NCBI RefSeq assembly: GCF_047663525.1
Contig: NC_092593.1
Location: 29,724,501 to 29,788,500 of the forward strand
Reading direction: 5' to 3'
DNA from: Anas platyrhynchos
Lineage: Eukaryota; Chordata; Aves; Anseriformes; Anatidae
DNA: 64,000 bases
This document shows, in pieces, positions 54,331 to 64,000 of this stretch (positions are counted from its first letter, which is position 1; every line of letters starts with the position of its first letter). Both the position numbers and the translations under genes were made by a program. Below the pieces are notes generated by a model. It was not told the DNA's origin, did no database searches, and saw only the letters and a list, made by a program, of their open reading frames with translations.

Positions 54331-55194
54331 ATGGCTCTTGTAAGTAATCACAGTTACTTAGCTTCTGCAGGGGTTTGGGTTTTCCTGTCTCTGTTTTGCT
54401 TGGGCAATGGTGGAAAGCTGTTGGTGGTGCCTATGGATGGGAGTCACTGGCTCAGCATGCGCTCAGTGCTGGTGGCCCTTAGTCAGAAAGAGCACGAAAT
54501 TGTTGTCGTTGCACCAGAAGTCAACTTGAACGTGAAGGCATCTGAATACTACACTCTCAAAACATATCCAGTGCCTTTAACTAGGGAAGAACTAGGAGCA
54601 AGCATGCATTTGTTTGCAAATGATCTTTTTGAGAGAAGACCTTTTCTTCAAAGAATTACTGCACTTTATGAAAAAGTTCACATCATCTCCGATCTCTACT
54701 TCTCCTCCTGTGCCAACTTACTGCACAATAAGGATCTGATGCAGGATCTTGAAGGGAGTAAATTTGATGCTGTTCTCACAGATCCTGTTGTACCATGTGG
54801 ACAAATACTGGCTTTGCATCTCTCGATTCCATCAGTTTTCTTTTTACGAGGACTCCCCTGCAGTTTTGATTTGCAGGCTGCTCAGTGTCCAGACCCCCCT
54901 TCTTATGTCCCAAGAACATTTACAGACAACTCAGACCACATGACATTTATCCAGCGCGTGGAAAACTTAGTTCTCAAGGCGTCAGAATCCTTTCTTTGTA
55001 ATTTTGCCTATTTGCCATTTGAACTGCTGGCCTCGGATTTTCTCCAAAGACAAGTAACAATGACGGATCTTTTAAGCCATGGATCCATTTGGCTTAAGAG
55101 AATGGATTTTGTTTTTGAATATCCCATGCCACTGATGCCCAACATAGTTTTTATTGGAGGTATAAATTGTGGAAAGAAAAAGACGTTACCTCAG
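54331..55194 (+). CDS. UGT1A: UGT1A alternative first exon C (intact)
   Basis: 288 codons. The signal peptide includes GVWVFLSLFCLGNGG, then [15 protein letters not shown] with catalytic His39 and FDAVLTDPVVPCGQ with the Asp. A sequon NHS lies before the hydrophobic core. The C-terminal part PLMPNIVFIGGINCGKKKTL PQ ends at donor CAG|GTCAGT, the same donor sequence as exon B. It shares with exon B the LASDFLQ and LLSHGSIWLKR blocks, so B and C are close relatives within the array. The frame is open throughout and the exon is likely functional. Confidence 0.95.
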
Positions 55195-56124
55195 GTCAGT
55201 GATTTCCCTGATAAAATATTTTAAGCTTTGAATGGAAAATGCTGTTTGCAATAATCACCTTACTATATGCTGTGTCTGTATGTACTTGTATACATGAGTA
55301 TGTGGTATTTAGATTTGCAGTAAGGTGTATTGTAAAGAAAATATGTGAAAAACTGTGTTAATTTTAATTCTCTCCCACTATTGCAGGTACTCTAGTGGTA
55401 TCTAAGCAGTTTTGCTTATATAATTGTTTGGGTTTTTTTTTGAACTAGGTGGAAAAAGTTGTGGTTTATCACTGCTGTCTTGCTAACGAGACACACATCT
55501 AGGCAGGTCTGCTGCTCATCTTTGCTAGTTATTATTACCTCAAACTGTTTTACTGATTCTTTTCAAAACTTTTTTTTTTTTTTTTTCCAGTTAATACAAC
55601 CATCCTTTCAGAATTTAGAAATAAAGTGTCATTAAGTGTCAATTGGCAGGTAACATTCTGATTGTTCTTTCAGTCTGGGGTTATGCTTGAAAAGCATGGA
55701 TGCCTTGTGCAATTTTCTGCAAATCTGTTGGAGGGTTTTACAGCTGCTAGCCAGCACCAGGCCATGTACAACAGCTTGCATTGCCTACTGAAAGGCTTCC
55801 CTAAAAAGAGTTTATCTAGAGCTGATCTAGATTGCTAAATATCCATTAAAAAAAAATAAATCTGGTATACTCTGACAATCTCAGTAGTAAATCATAGTAT
55901 TGTCTACAATATTTCTGTTTGATCATTTTTATAACCAGGGCTGATTGTCTATGCATGAAGGAAACAACTTTCCTTTCACAGCCCTGGGGTATGCTCTTCC
56001 CGGCAGAACCAGAATTCATGAATTGCTAATCCAGCTTTAAGTATATCTGGCAAAAAACGTGGCCTAATCTTTACCCCTTCCAGCCCTACTTCATCCTTCC
56101 AAAGACAGACTTTTCAGAAAAATA
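55195..56124. other. Spacer between exon C and the CR1 element
   Basis: Non-coding, AT-rich, with T runs at about 55430-55440 and 55569-55587. Nothing else recognised. Confidence 0.4.
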
Positions 56125-57135
56125 GCCAACATGGGTTCACAAGGGGTAGGTCCTGTTTAACAAATTCCATTTCCTTTTATGATAAGATCACCCATCTAGT
56201 CGATCAAGGGAAGCCAGTTGATGTAATCTTTTTGGATTTCAGTAAAGCTTTTGATACAGTTTCCCGTAGGATCCTACTGGACAAAATGTCCAGCATTCAG
56301 CTAGATAAAATCATCATACGATGGGTGAACAATTGGCTGATGGGTAGGGCTCAAAGGGTTGTGGTAAACGGGATTACATCAGGCTGTCGGCCAGTCCCCC
56401 ATGGCTCCATTTTAGGGCCAGTTCTTTTCAATGTTTTCATAAGCAATTTGGATTTTGGGACTATAAGGTCTTTTGATGATGTTTAAGGTTTGATGGTAAA
56501 TTTGCTGATGACACCGAACTTGGAGGAGCTGTTGACTCTGTTGAGGGTGGAAGGGCCTTGCAGAGAGATCTGGATAGATTGGAGCACTGGGCAATCATCA
56601 GCAGTACAAAGTTTAACAAGAGCAAGTGCTGGGTCCTGCGCCTGGGACGGGGCAACCATGGCTATACTTACAGACTGGGGGACGAGACACTGGAGAGCAG
56701 CCCTACAGAGAGGGATCTGGGGGTTGTGGTTGACAGCAAGGTGAATATGAGCCAGCAGTGTGCCCTGGCAGCCAGGAGGGCCAACCGTGTCCTGGGGTGC
56801 ACCAAGCAGAGCATTGCTAGTCGGTCGAGGGAAGGGATTGTCCCGCTCGGCTCTGCGTTGGTGTGGCCTCACCTCGAGTACTGTGTGCAGTACAAAAAGG
56901 GTGTGAAACTGTTGGAGAGTGTCCAGAGTGCTACAAAGATGGTGAAGGGCCTAGAGGGTTAGACGTATGAAGAGTGGCTGAGGTCACTTGGTCTGTTCTG
57001 CCTGGAGAAGAGGAGGCTGAGGGGAGACCTCAGTGCGGCCTACAGCTTCCTCACGAGGGGAAGCAGCGGGGCAGGCGCCCATCTATTCTCTTTAGTGACC
57101 AGTGATAGGACCCGAGGGAATGGTGTCAAGATGCA
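56125..57135 (+). mobile_element. CR1 LINE, 5'-truncated and broken reverse-transcriptase region
   Basis: A conceptual reading across frameshifts shows CR1 ORF2 reverse-transcriptase landmarks: VIFLDFSKAFDTVSRRILLD, a GSILGPVLFNVFI block, KFADDTELGGAVDS (the catalytic ADD in place of YADD), RLGDETLESSPTERDLGVVV and KRANRVLGC-like blocks, ending near [10 protein letters not shown] and [14 protein letters not shown]. The frame is broken near 56485 and 56960, the N-terminal endonuclease region is missing, and the 3' tail is absent. It is a dead copy that landed between UGT1A exons C and D. Confidence 0.93.
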
Positions 57136-57396
57136 ACAGAACATGAATAGAACATGATTTGGATTGACAGGAACAGAGGAATTTTCTTATACAGAAAATT
57201 CCATTTTAGAAAAATTGCTGATATGTTTATCATCGTTTTTTAGCAGATCTCTTGTTGAATGATCCCTTATTTCCTTAAATCCCAATGTTCATCCAAAACA
57301 AATGGGCGTGCGTCATCCTAGATAGCTGCAGCCCTGATAACTGCCTGAGAGGTTCGATGAACTTTAACACCTCTAATTTGTGTTTGCTGAACCAGT

Positions 57397-57470
57397 GATT
57401 ATACATTTACCAAACAGTAAATAAGTCTAAAGATCATCAGGGAAAAGCACAGCACACTTGCCTTAGAAGC
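57397..57470 (+). promoter_or_regulatory. Decayed copy of the shared UGT1A promoter module, exon D
   Basis: GATTATACATTTACC (57397-57411) is kept, but the following block reads AGATCATCAGGGA (57431-57443) and TTAGAAG instead of the DR1-like AGATCAAAAGTTA and TTAAAAG found at the three downstream copies. Exon D may therefore be controlled differently or weakly expressed. Confidence 0.45.
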
Positions 57471-57519
57471 GTGGAGGTGGTGGTACCCTGTGTGCAGCAC
57501 GCACCGGGTTTCTGCAGGG

Positions 57520-58380
57520 ATGGCCCCGGGGCCTGCTTCTCATCCACAAGTTGCAGTGACGCTGGTTCTGCTCCTGTCCGTGCTCGGTCTGGCTGCTGGT
57601 GGGAAACTGCTGGTGGTGCCCGTAGATGGGAGTCATTGGCTCAGCATGCGGGAAGTGTTGGACAGCCTGAAGGAGAAAGGGCATGAAGTAGTCGTCGTCG
57701 CACCAGAAGTGAATTTATACATAAAGCCATCAAAGAGTTTTGTCATGAAAACGTACCCAATCCCTTTCACGCAGGAAGAGCTGGATAGAGGTTTCCACGA
57801 ATTTACACAGGATACATTGAAAGAAGGTTCCTTCCTGGAGAGATTTGTTAGAATTTATCAACGGTTTGAAAAAAACTCTGCCTTGTTGCTGTCTACCTGT
57901 GAACACTTACTGTACAACAAGGAACTTATGAGATATCTTGAGGAGTCTAAGTTTGATGCTGTCTTTACGGACCCTGTAATACCTTGCGGGCCGATAGTGG
58001 CTGAGCACCTTTCAGTCCCTTCTGTCTATTTTCTGCGAGGAATTCCATGTGGCTTAGATTTTGAAGCCACTCAGTGTCCCAATCCCCCTTCTTATGTCCC
58101 CAGGGTGTTTACAGAACACACAGACCATATGAACTTCCTCCAGCGTGTGAAGAATCTAGTCTTTGACGTCCCCAATCTTTTTCTCTGCAATTTTTTTTTA
58201 CAACCATTCTCCAAACTGGCTTCTGAGTTCCTTCAGCGAGATATGACTGTGTTAGATCTCTTACGCAAGGCTTCCGTATGGCTTCTGAGATTAGACTTTG
58301 TGTTAGATTATCCAAGACCGTTGATGCCCAACATAGTTTTAATTGGCGGAGTGAATTGTGCTCACAAGGAGCTACCTCAG
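57520..58380 (+). CDS. UGT1A: UGT1A alternative first exon D (intact)
   Basis: 287 codons from ATG 57520; the open frame further upstream has only a GTG and is 5'UTR. The signal peptide MAPGPASHPQVAVTLVLLLS leads into [17 protein letters not shown] with His39, then FDAVFTDPVIPCGPIVAEHL. The donor is CAG|GTAGGT. It shares long nearly identical segments with exon E from YLEESKF onward and with exon G in the LYIKPSKSFVMK segment. The variable middle (HEFTQDTLKEGSFLERFVRI) is its own. Function is as for the other first exons: it supplies the aglycone-binding domain of one UGT1A isoform. Confidence 0.95.
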
Positions 58381-58541
58381 GTAGGTCGTGCTCTATTCTT
58401 AATTCTTATTCTGATTGGCTTCTGTGTTCATGAGTGTAGTTTTGTATAGCAGAGAGATATTAAGTTCCTGTTCAGGGAGAGTTAGGCAAAGCCTGGTGAA
58501 AGAAATGCTATTTCTGTCATTTCTTCCTTGCTTTCTTTCTT

Positions 58542-58556
58542 TGTGTGTGTGTGTGT
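58542..58556 (+). repeat. (GT)n microsatellite
   Basis: Short GT run just downstream of exon D; a related GTGTGTGTGTG stretch occurs at the equivalent place after exon E near 59848, consistent with a shared tandem-duplication unit. Confidence 0.6.
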
Positions 58557-58643
58557 TTGTATGTAGTCAGCTACATCTTTTGGTGTCCCAGGTACGCTCT
58601 GGGACTGAACTCTAGTGCACGTTATCTGGCCTTTTATCAAAAC

Positions 58644-58716
58644 GATTATACATTTACCACACAGGAAACACCTCCAAGGATCAAAAGTTAAGGTGTGACA
58701 CAGGTTGCTTAAAAGC
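58644..58716 (+). promoter_or_regulatory. UGT1A promoter module, exon E
   Basis: GATTATACATTTACC (58644-58658; its complement resembles an HNF1 site), GGATCAAAAGTTA (58678-58690; a DR1 with AGATCA-type half-sites, HNF4-like) and TTAAAAG (58709-58715; TATA-like). The order and spacing are the same in front of exons F and G. Confidence 0.5.
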
Positions 58717-58790
58717 ACGGAGCTGGTGCTGTTGCTTCAGTGCTGCCTGCAGACTTCTTTCTGGGCAGCACGCACCGGGTTCCTGCAGGG

Positions 58791-59651
58791 ATGGCCCCAG
58801 TGCCTGCTTCTCACCTGCAAGTCACAGTGACGCTGGTTCTGCTCCTGTCCGTGCTCGGTCTGGCTGCTGGTGGGAAAGTGCTGGCACTGCCTGTAGGTGG
58901 GAGTCATTGGCTCAGCATGCGGGAAGCGTTGGAGGGTCTCAAGGCGAAAGGGCATGAAGTAGTCGTCGCTGCACCTGAAATCAATTTACACATAAAACCA
59001 ACAGACAATTTTACTATGAAAATGTACCCAGTCCCTTTCACACAGGAAGAGATGGATAAGGACTTCCACGCATTTTTAAAGGGTGGGTTTGAAGAAGGAT
59101 CCTTTCTGGAAAGATTTGTTAGAACATACCAAAGGATGAAAAGACTCTCTGACTTTGCATTCATCAGCTGTGAACACTTACTGTACAACAAAGAACTTAT
59201 GAGATACCTTGAGGAGTCTAAGTTTGATGTTGTCTTTACAGACCCTGTAATACCTTGCGGGCCGATAGTGGCTGAGCACCTTTCGGTCCCTTCTGTCTAT
59301 TTTCTGCGAGGAATTCCATGTGGCATAGATTTTGAAGCCACTCAGTGTCCCAATCCCCCTTCTTATGTCCCCAGGGTGTTTACAGAACACACAGACCACA
59401 TGAGCTTCCTCCAGCGTGTGAAGAATCTGGTCTTTGATGTCCAAAATTTTTTCCTCTGTGATTTTATGTATAAGCCGTACTCCAAACTGGCTTCTGAGTT
59501 CCTTCAGCGAGATGTGGACGTGTTAGATCTCTTACGCAAGGCCTCTGTATGGCTTCTGAGATTAGACTTTGTGTTAGATTATCCAAGACCGTTGATGCCC
59601 AACATAATTTTAATTGGCGGAGTGAATTGTGCTCACAAGGAGCTACCTCAG
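58791..59651 (+). CDS. UGT1A: UGT1A alternative first exon E (intact)
   Basis: 287 codons from ATG 58791. The signal peptide and VLLLSVLGLAAGGK are as in exon D, but the next motif is ALPVGGSHWLSM: the residue three before the catalytic His39 is Gly where the other copies have Asp or Glu. FDVVFTDPVIPCGP is intact. From YLEESKF to the donor CAG|GTAGGT it is almost the same as exon D, while residues of about 85-125 (HAFLKGGFEEGSFLERFVRT) differ. A sequon NFT is present near residue 83. The frame is open, so it is probably functional. Confidence 0.94.
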
Positions 59652-60618
59652 GTAGGTCGTGCTCCATTCTTGCTTCTTGTTCTGACTGACGTCTGTGTTT
59701 GCAAGAGCGCAGTTTTGTGTAGCAGACAGATATGATAGATATTAAGTTTCCATTCAGGGAGAGTTAGGCAAAGCCTGGTGAAAAAATGCTATTTCTGTCA
59801 TTTCTTCCTTGCTTTCTGATTTATTTATTTTTTATTTTTATTTTTTGGTGTGTGTGTGTAGTCAGCTACATCTTTTGGTGTCCCGTGTCCCAGGTATGCT
59901 CAACTGAGTGGCAGTAAGTGAAGTTACTGGTTTCCAAGGGATTTTCTTTTCCTGCACAAGAAATTACTCTTCTAGTTGGCTGGGGAGAGGCAACTTTGCT
60001 TTTGTGTATGCCATTCAAGTGCTGCTCCTTAGTGAAAGCTTCATCTGGGGCTAGAAAGAAAATGTATCTCAGGTACCTTCACCTGTAAAACGATTGCTGG
60101 ATTTATTACAAATGTCTTTTTCATTATATATCTTCAGTTTGGTTTTGCAGGGTGTTGAATAACTTGGTTCTCTCTTGTTCTCATAGCGTGTGATGGAAGA
60201 GCAGAGGCAAGTCTGCGGGTCTGTCAAAGCCTCGCAGTCAGGCATAATCCATACAGCTTGGCACCTGCTTGGAGCAGGGTCTGGTATTTACTGAGAAATG
60301 CATATCAGGCTTCTCCCTGGGGTACCCCTGCTTCCTTTCCACTTCCTCTGTCTTCTAGCACAGGTCTGTGATGGGGTATTGTATGTACCACCCAAAGGTA
60401 TTGTCAGTGTTTGAGGAAAGCCAAGATACTTCAGTCAGAGCGAGTCTATCAGAAGCACAGTCCTACCCAGAACCACGCCTGCTGCCTTCCGTGATCAGAC
60501 TATGCTGTTCCTCCAGTAGTAAATGTTTCAGCTTATCTGCTGCATCCACCACATTTGCACCCGCCCGCGTACATTTCTGAACTCTAGTGTGGGTTATCTG
60601 GCCTTTTATGAAATCAAG

Positions 60619-60690
60619 GATTATACATTTACCTAGCAGTAAATGTTTTTACGGATCAAAAGTTACGGTGTAGCACAGATTGCTTAAAAG
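60619..60690 (+). promoter_or_regulatory. UGT1A promoter module, exon F
   Basis: GATTATACATTTACC at 60619 (last base C at 60633), GGATCAAAAGTTA at 60653-60665 and TTAAAAG at 60684-60690, about 76 bases before ATG 60766. Confidence 0.5.
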
Positions 60691-60765
60691 CGCGGAGCTG
60701 GTGCTGTTGCTTCAGTGCTGCCTGCAGACTTCTTTCTGGGCAGCACGCACCGGGTTTCTGCAGGG

Positions 60766-61626
60766 ATGGCCCCGGTGCCTGCTTCTCATCCACAAGTCGC
60801 AGTGACGCTGGTTCTGCTCCTGTCCGTGCTCGGTCTGGCTGCTGGTGGCAAACTGCTGGTGGTGCCCATAGATGGGAGTCATTGGCTCAGCATGCGGGAA
60901 GTGTTGGATGGTCTCAGTGAGAAAGGGCACGAAATAGTCGTCGTTGCACCAGAAGTGAATTTACACATAAAGCCAGCAAAGAATTTTGTTCTGAAAATGT
61001 ACCCAGTCCCTTTCACGCAGGAAGAGCTGGATGAGAATTTCCATGCCTTTTCACAGGAAGCATTTCAAGGAGGATCCTTTCTGGAAAGATTTGTTAGAAT
61101 ATTTCAACGATCTAAAAAAACCTCTGCCCTGTTCCTGGCTACATGTGAATACTTACTGAACAACAAAGAACTTATCAAATATCTTGAGGACAGTAAGTTT
61201 GATGCTCTCTTTACAGATCCAATGCTTCCCTGTGGGCAGATACTGGCCGAGCATCTTTCAGTCCCTTCTGTGTTTCTTTTACAGCAAATACCGTGTAGCT
61301 TGGAATTTGAAGCCACTCAGTGTCCTAGACCACATTCTTATGTCCCTAGGCTATTCAGTGCCAATACAGACCGCATGAACTTCCTCCAGCGCGTGAAGAA
61401 CGTATTATTTGACATTCCAAATAACCTCCTCTGCTATTTCATGTTTCAACCGTACTCTAAACTGGCTTCTGAGTTCCTTCAGCGGGATGTGACCGTGTTA
61501 GATCTCTTACGCAATGCATCTATTTGGCTTATGCGATTCGACTTTGTATTCCATTATCCCAGGCCACTGATGCCAAACATGGTCATTATTGGAGGAATAA
61601 CATGCACTCACAGGAAGCTAACTCAG
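60766..61626 (+). CDS. UGT1A: UGT1A alternative first exon F (intact)
   Basis: 287 codons. The signal peptide MAPVPASHPQVAVTLVLLLS precedes [15 protein letters not shown] with His39. FDALFTDPMLPCGQILAEHL carries the catalytic Asp. It and exon G differ from D and E by FLLQQIPCSLEFEATQCP-type sequence, where D and E have YFLRGIPCG. The end (PLMPNMVIIGGITCTHRKLT Q) has Thr where others read GVNCAH, and the donor is CAG|GTGGGT. The frame is open. The most divergent of the D-G group near its 3' end. Confidence 0.95.
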
Positions 61627-62144
61627 GTGGGTCATGCCCTATTTTTTGTTGTTCTCATAAGCTGCTGTTCTCATTAGAGAACGATGTATCACAGAGGTTG
61701 TTAGAAAGGTCTCTTTTACTGCCTGAACATCTTCAATCTGCTTTTCATTTACTGAGAAGCGCCAGTACTTGATTCAGTGAAGACACTTGTGTATCACAGT
61801 ATAAAATGGTGTTTTGAACAGGCAGAGCTCTTCTGACATCCGCATAGAGTTGTGGGGGGTCTGAATCTATCCATTTCACTCAAAACCACCTTCAAAATAT
61901 GTGCCACCAACTGAAGAATTCAACTTCTTGCTAGATCTATGTGAAAGAAAAAAAACTTTCTTGTTTTATTAGACACACCAACTTGCCTTGGTGTTGCTGT
62001 ATGATTGCAATATAAATGCTCTTAATTTCTTGACAACAGCAACTGTTGTTTATCTATGCATCCCTCAGCATGTTTTGTCTGAGAAGCTGCCACTTTCCTC
62101 CCTAATCTCAAATCACTGTAGGGCTGATTCTCTCCCACGCCTCT

Positions 62145-62470
62145 CACCCCACACAGGGAGCTGCTGATGGTGCTGCTGGATAGGCGTCAGTGGCTCTGTG
62201 TGATTGCAAATGATTGTAGGCGGGGGAAGTGTGAAATAGTTGACCCTGCAGGTGCAAGAGCACATCTCCCAATAAATGTCAAGGAGGAAAGAAAGGAGAT
62301 GGACCCAGCACTGATCCCAAAGGAAGACATCGATGGACATGTCCTATGGAGGATCTCAGAGGAGAAATCATTCTAGAAGAAGTCTTAAAAAGAAGTCTTT
62401 CTCTAAGTGAGAAAAGCCCTGTCCTCCAGTTCTCCCAGTCTGATGTATAACAAAAGAGCATGTAGTATGC
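62145..62470 (+). pseudogene. Degenerate UGT1A first-exon fragment
   Basis: GAGCTGCTGATGGTGCTGCT and GCGTCAGTGGCTCTGTGTGA correspond to the KLLVVP and GSHWLSM codons of exon F; GGGGGAAGTGTGAAATAGTT matches KGHEIVV; TGTATAACAAAAGAGC near 62443 matches the LLYNKEL codons. The signal peptide and all sequence after that are gone, and the frame is broken. It lies between exons F and G. Confidence 0.75.
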
Positions 62471-62777
62471 ACCAGCGCCAAGGAATACTAATTATTCTTT
62501 GGTCTAGTACTTCAGGCTGTCACACATCTTGCAGGGAAACTTAATCAAAATTCTCCTTCAGCTGTGTCTTTGCAGGGACTGCTAGTACTGCCCTGATGTT
62601 TAGGGTATGAGAAGCACAGCCCCACCCAGAACCACCCCTGCCTCCTTCCAGGGTCACACTTTATGGTTCGTTTTCTAGAAACAGATACTGATTCTCTGGT
62701 GTATTCACTACATGTGCCACATTCCTATGGAGTTGGCTGAACTTAGTACTTGTTATCCAGCCTTGTATGAAATCAAG

Positions 62778-62849
62778 GATTATACATTTACCATACAGCA
62801 AATACCTCTGAAGATCAAAAGTTACGGTGTAGCACAAATCGCTTAAAAG
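62778..62849 (+). promoter_or_regulatory. UGT1A promoter module, exon G
   Basis: GATTATACATTTACC at 62778-62792, AGATCAAAAGTTA at 62812-62824 (best DR1/HNF4-like match of the group) and TTAAAAG at 62843-62849, about 76 bases before ATG 62925. Confidence 0.52.
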
Positions 62850-62924
62850 CGCGGAGCTGGTGCTGTTGCTTCAGTGCTGCCTGCAGACTTCTTTCCGGGC
62901 AGCACACACCGGGTTTCTGCAGGG

Positions 62925-63785
62925 ATGGCCCCGGGGCCTGCTTCTCACCCGCAAGTCGCAGTGACGCTGGTTTTGCTCCTGTCCGTGCTCGGTCTGGCTG
63001 CTGGTGGGAAAGTGCTGGTGGTGCCCGTAGATGGGAGTCATTGGCTCAGCATGCGGGAAGTGTTGGAGGGTCTCAAGGCGAAAGGGCATGAAGTAGTCGT
63101 CGTCGCACCAGAAGTCAGTTTATACATAAAGCCATCAAAGAGTTTTGTCATGAAAATGTACCCAGTCCCTTTCACGCAGGAAGAGATGGATACCACTTTC
63201 CAGAGAACTGGACAGCAAGTATTTGAAGAAGGAACCTTCCTGGAAAGAATTGTTAAAACGTATGAGGGTGTGAAAAATACTTCTGCCATATTCCTGTCTA
63301 CCTGTGAACACTTACTGTACAACAAAGAGCTTATCAGATACCTTGAGGAGAGTAAGTTTGATGCTGTCTTTACAGATCCAATACTACCCTGTGGGCAGAT
63401 ACTGGCCGAGCATCTTTCAGTCCCTTCTGTGTTTTATTTGCAGCAAATACCGTGTGGCTTGGAATTTGAAGCCACTCAGTGTCCCAATCCCCCTTCTTAT
63501 GTCCCCAGGGTATTTACAGACAATACAGACCGCATGAACTTTCTCCAGCGAGTGAAGAATGTAATCTTTGACATCCCCAATTTTTTTCTCTGTGATGTTG
63601 TTTTTCAACCATACTCTAAACTGGCTTCTGAGTTCCTTCAGCGTGACGTGACTGTGCCAGATCTCTTACGCAAGGCTTCCATTTGGCTTGTAAAATTAGA
63701 CTTTGTTTTACACTATCCAAGACCACTGATGCCCAACATGATTTTGGTTGGTGGAGTAAATTGTGCTCACAGGAAGCTAACTCAG
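62925..63785 (+). CDS. UGT1A: UGT1A alternative first exon G (intact)
   Basis: 287 codons. Signal peptide as in exon D, then [15 protein letters not shown] with His39 and FDAVFTDPILPCGQILAEHL. The N-terminal third (LYIKPSKSFVMK) matches exon D, the middle (QQIPCGLEFEATQCP) matches exon F, and the PPSYVPRVFTDN segment is D/E-like: a mosaic. The variable part is TTFQRTGQQVFEEGTFLERI. The donor is CAG|GTGGGT as in exon F. It is the last first exon in the window; the remaining 215 bases look like intron, and the shared exons 2-5 are not reached. Confidence 0.95.
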
Positions 63786-64000
63786 GTGGGTCATCCTGTT
63801 TCCTTCTAGTCATTCTTGCAGGATTTTATGCACACTGAGAGGTTGCAACACAGGGTTAGTTAGAAAGTCTCTTTAAGTGGGTGATAACAAAAGCATTTCA
63901 AGCTGCTTTTCCTTTACCAAGAGGTGCCAGTACTTCTTGCAATGAAGACATCTGAATATCTCGGTGTAAAAACGAAGGAAGTGTTGTAAATTAAATTAGC

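Noticed and set aside
56483..56962. Open frames of 129 and 134 codons as host genes
   Set aside because: They are pieces, or antisense shadows, of the CR1 reverse transcriptase.
57490..57519. Upstream extension of UGT1A exon D (and similar ones at 58740, 60715, 62874)
   Set aside because: These extensions begin at GTG, not ATG. The shared ATG before MAP(G/V)PASH is followed by a proper signal peptide and is the likely start in all four.
1..64000. CRISPR array, tRNA, rRNA or bacterial operon signals
   Set aside because: None seen; spliced genes and CR1 elements show a vertebrate chromosome.

Overview
This window is vertebrate nuclear DNA, almost certainly from a bird. Genes are split into short exons with GT-AG introns, CR1 LINE fragments are scattered through it, and the gene order is USP40 next to the UGT1A first-exon cluster, as in other amniotes. 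I see no bacterial, plasmid or viral genes. The species cannot be fixed from the sequence alone.

Layout. (1) Positions 24-2424, + strand: the last four coding exons of an anterior-gradient (AGR) family thioredoxin-fold protein ending in an HTEL ER-retention tail; its 5' part lies left of the window. (2) Positions 2425-8110: mostly non-coding, with one unidentified ORF (3782-4150) and the probable USP40 3'UTR. (3) Positions 8111-37195, - strand: the complete coding sequence of the deubiquitinase USP40. I placed 32 coding exons, all in phase, encoding 1259 residues. Its promoter is a CpG island near 39.1-39.35 kb. (4) Positions 41056-63785, + strand: seven intact, tandem UGT1A first exons of about 279-288 codons, each with signal peptide, GSHWLSM motif, TDP motif and its own 3' splice donor. 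The shared exons 2-5 (UDP-glucuronate binding and membrane anchor) are not in the window and should lie to the right.

The UGT1A array works by alternative promoters. Each first exon supplies one substrate-binding N-terminal half and is spliced to the same downstream exons, giving several enzymes with different substrates. Liver/gut-type control is suggested by HNF1-like palindromes upstream of the two 5'-type exons and the 51.2 kb exon, and by a repeated block (HNF1-like site, DR1/HNF4-like site, TTAAAAG box) upstream of the four downstream exons.

The array is turning over. It contains one truncated copy lying antisense inside USP40 intron 6 (33.2 kb), clearly degenerate copies at 44.3, 49.4 and 62.1 kb, and a weaker remnant at 31.5 kb. 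The four 3' exons look like mosaics made by duplication and gene conversion. A cluster of AGTTCA/TGAACT half-sites at 48.90-49.01 kb is a candidate xenobiotic-receptor enhancer. The least expected items are the AGR-family gene beside USP40, the UGT1A copy inside USP40, and the receptor half-site cluster.
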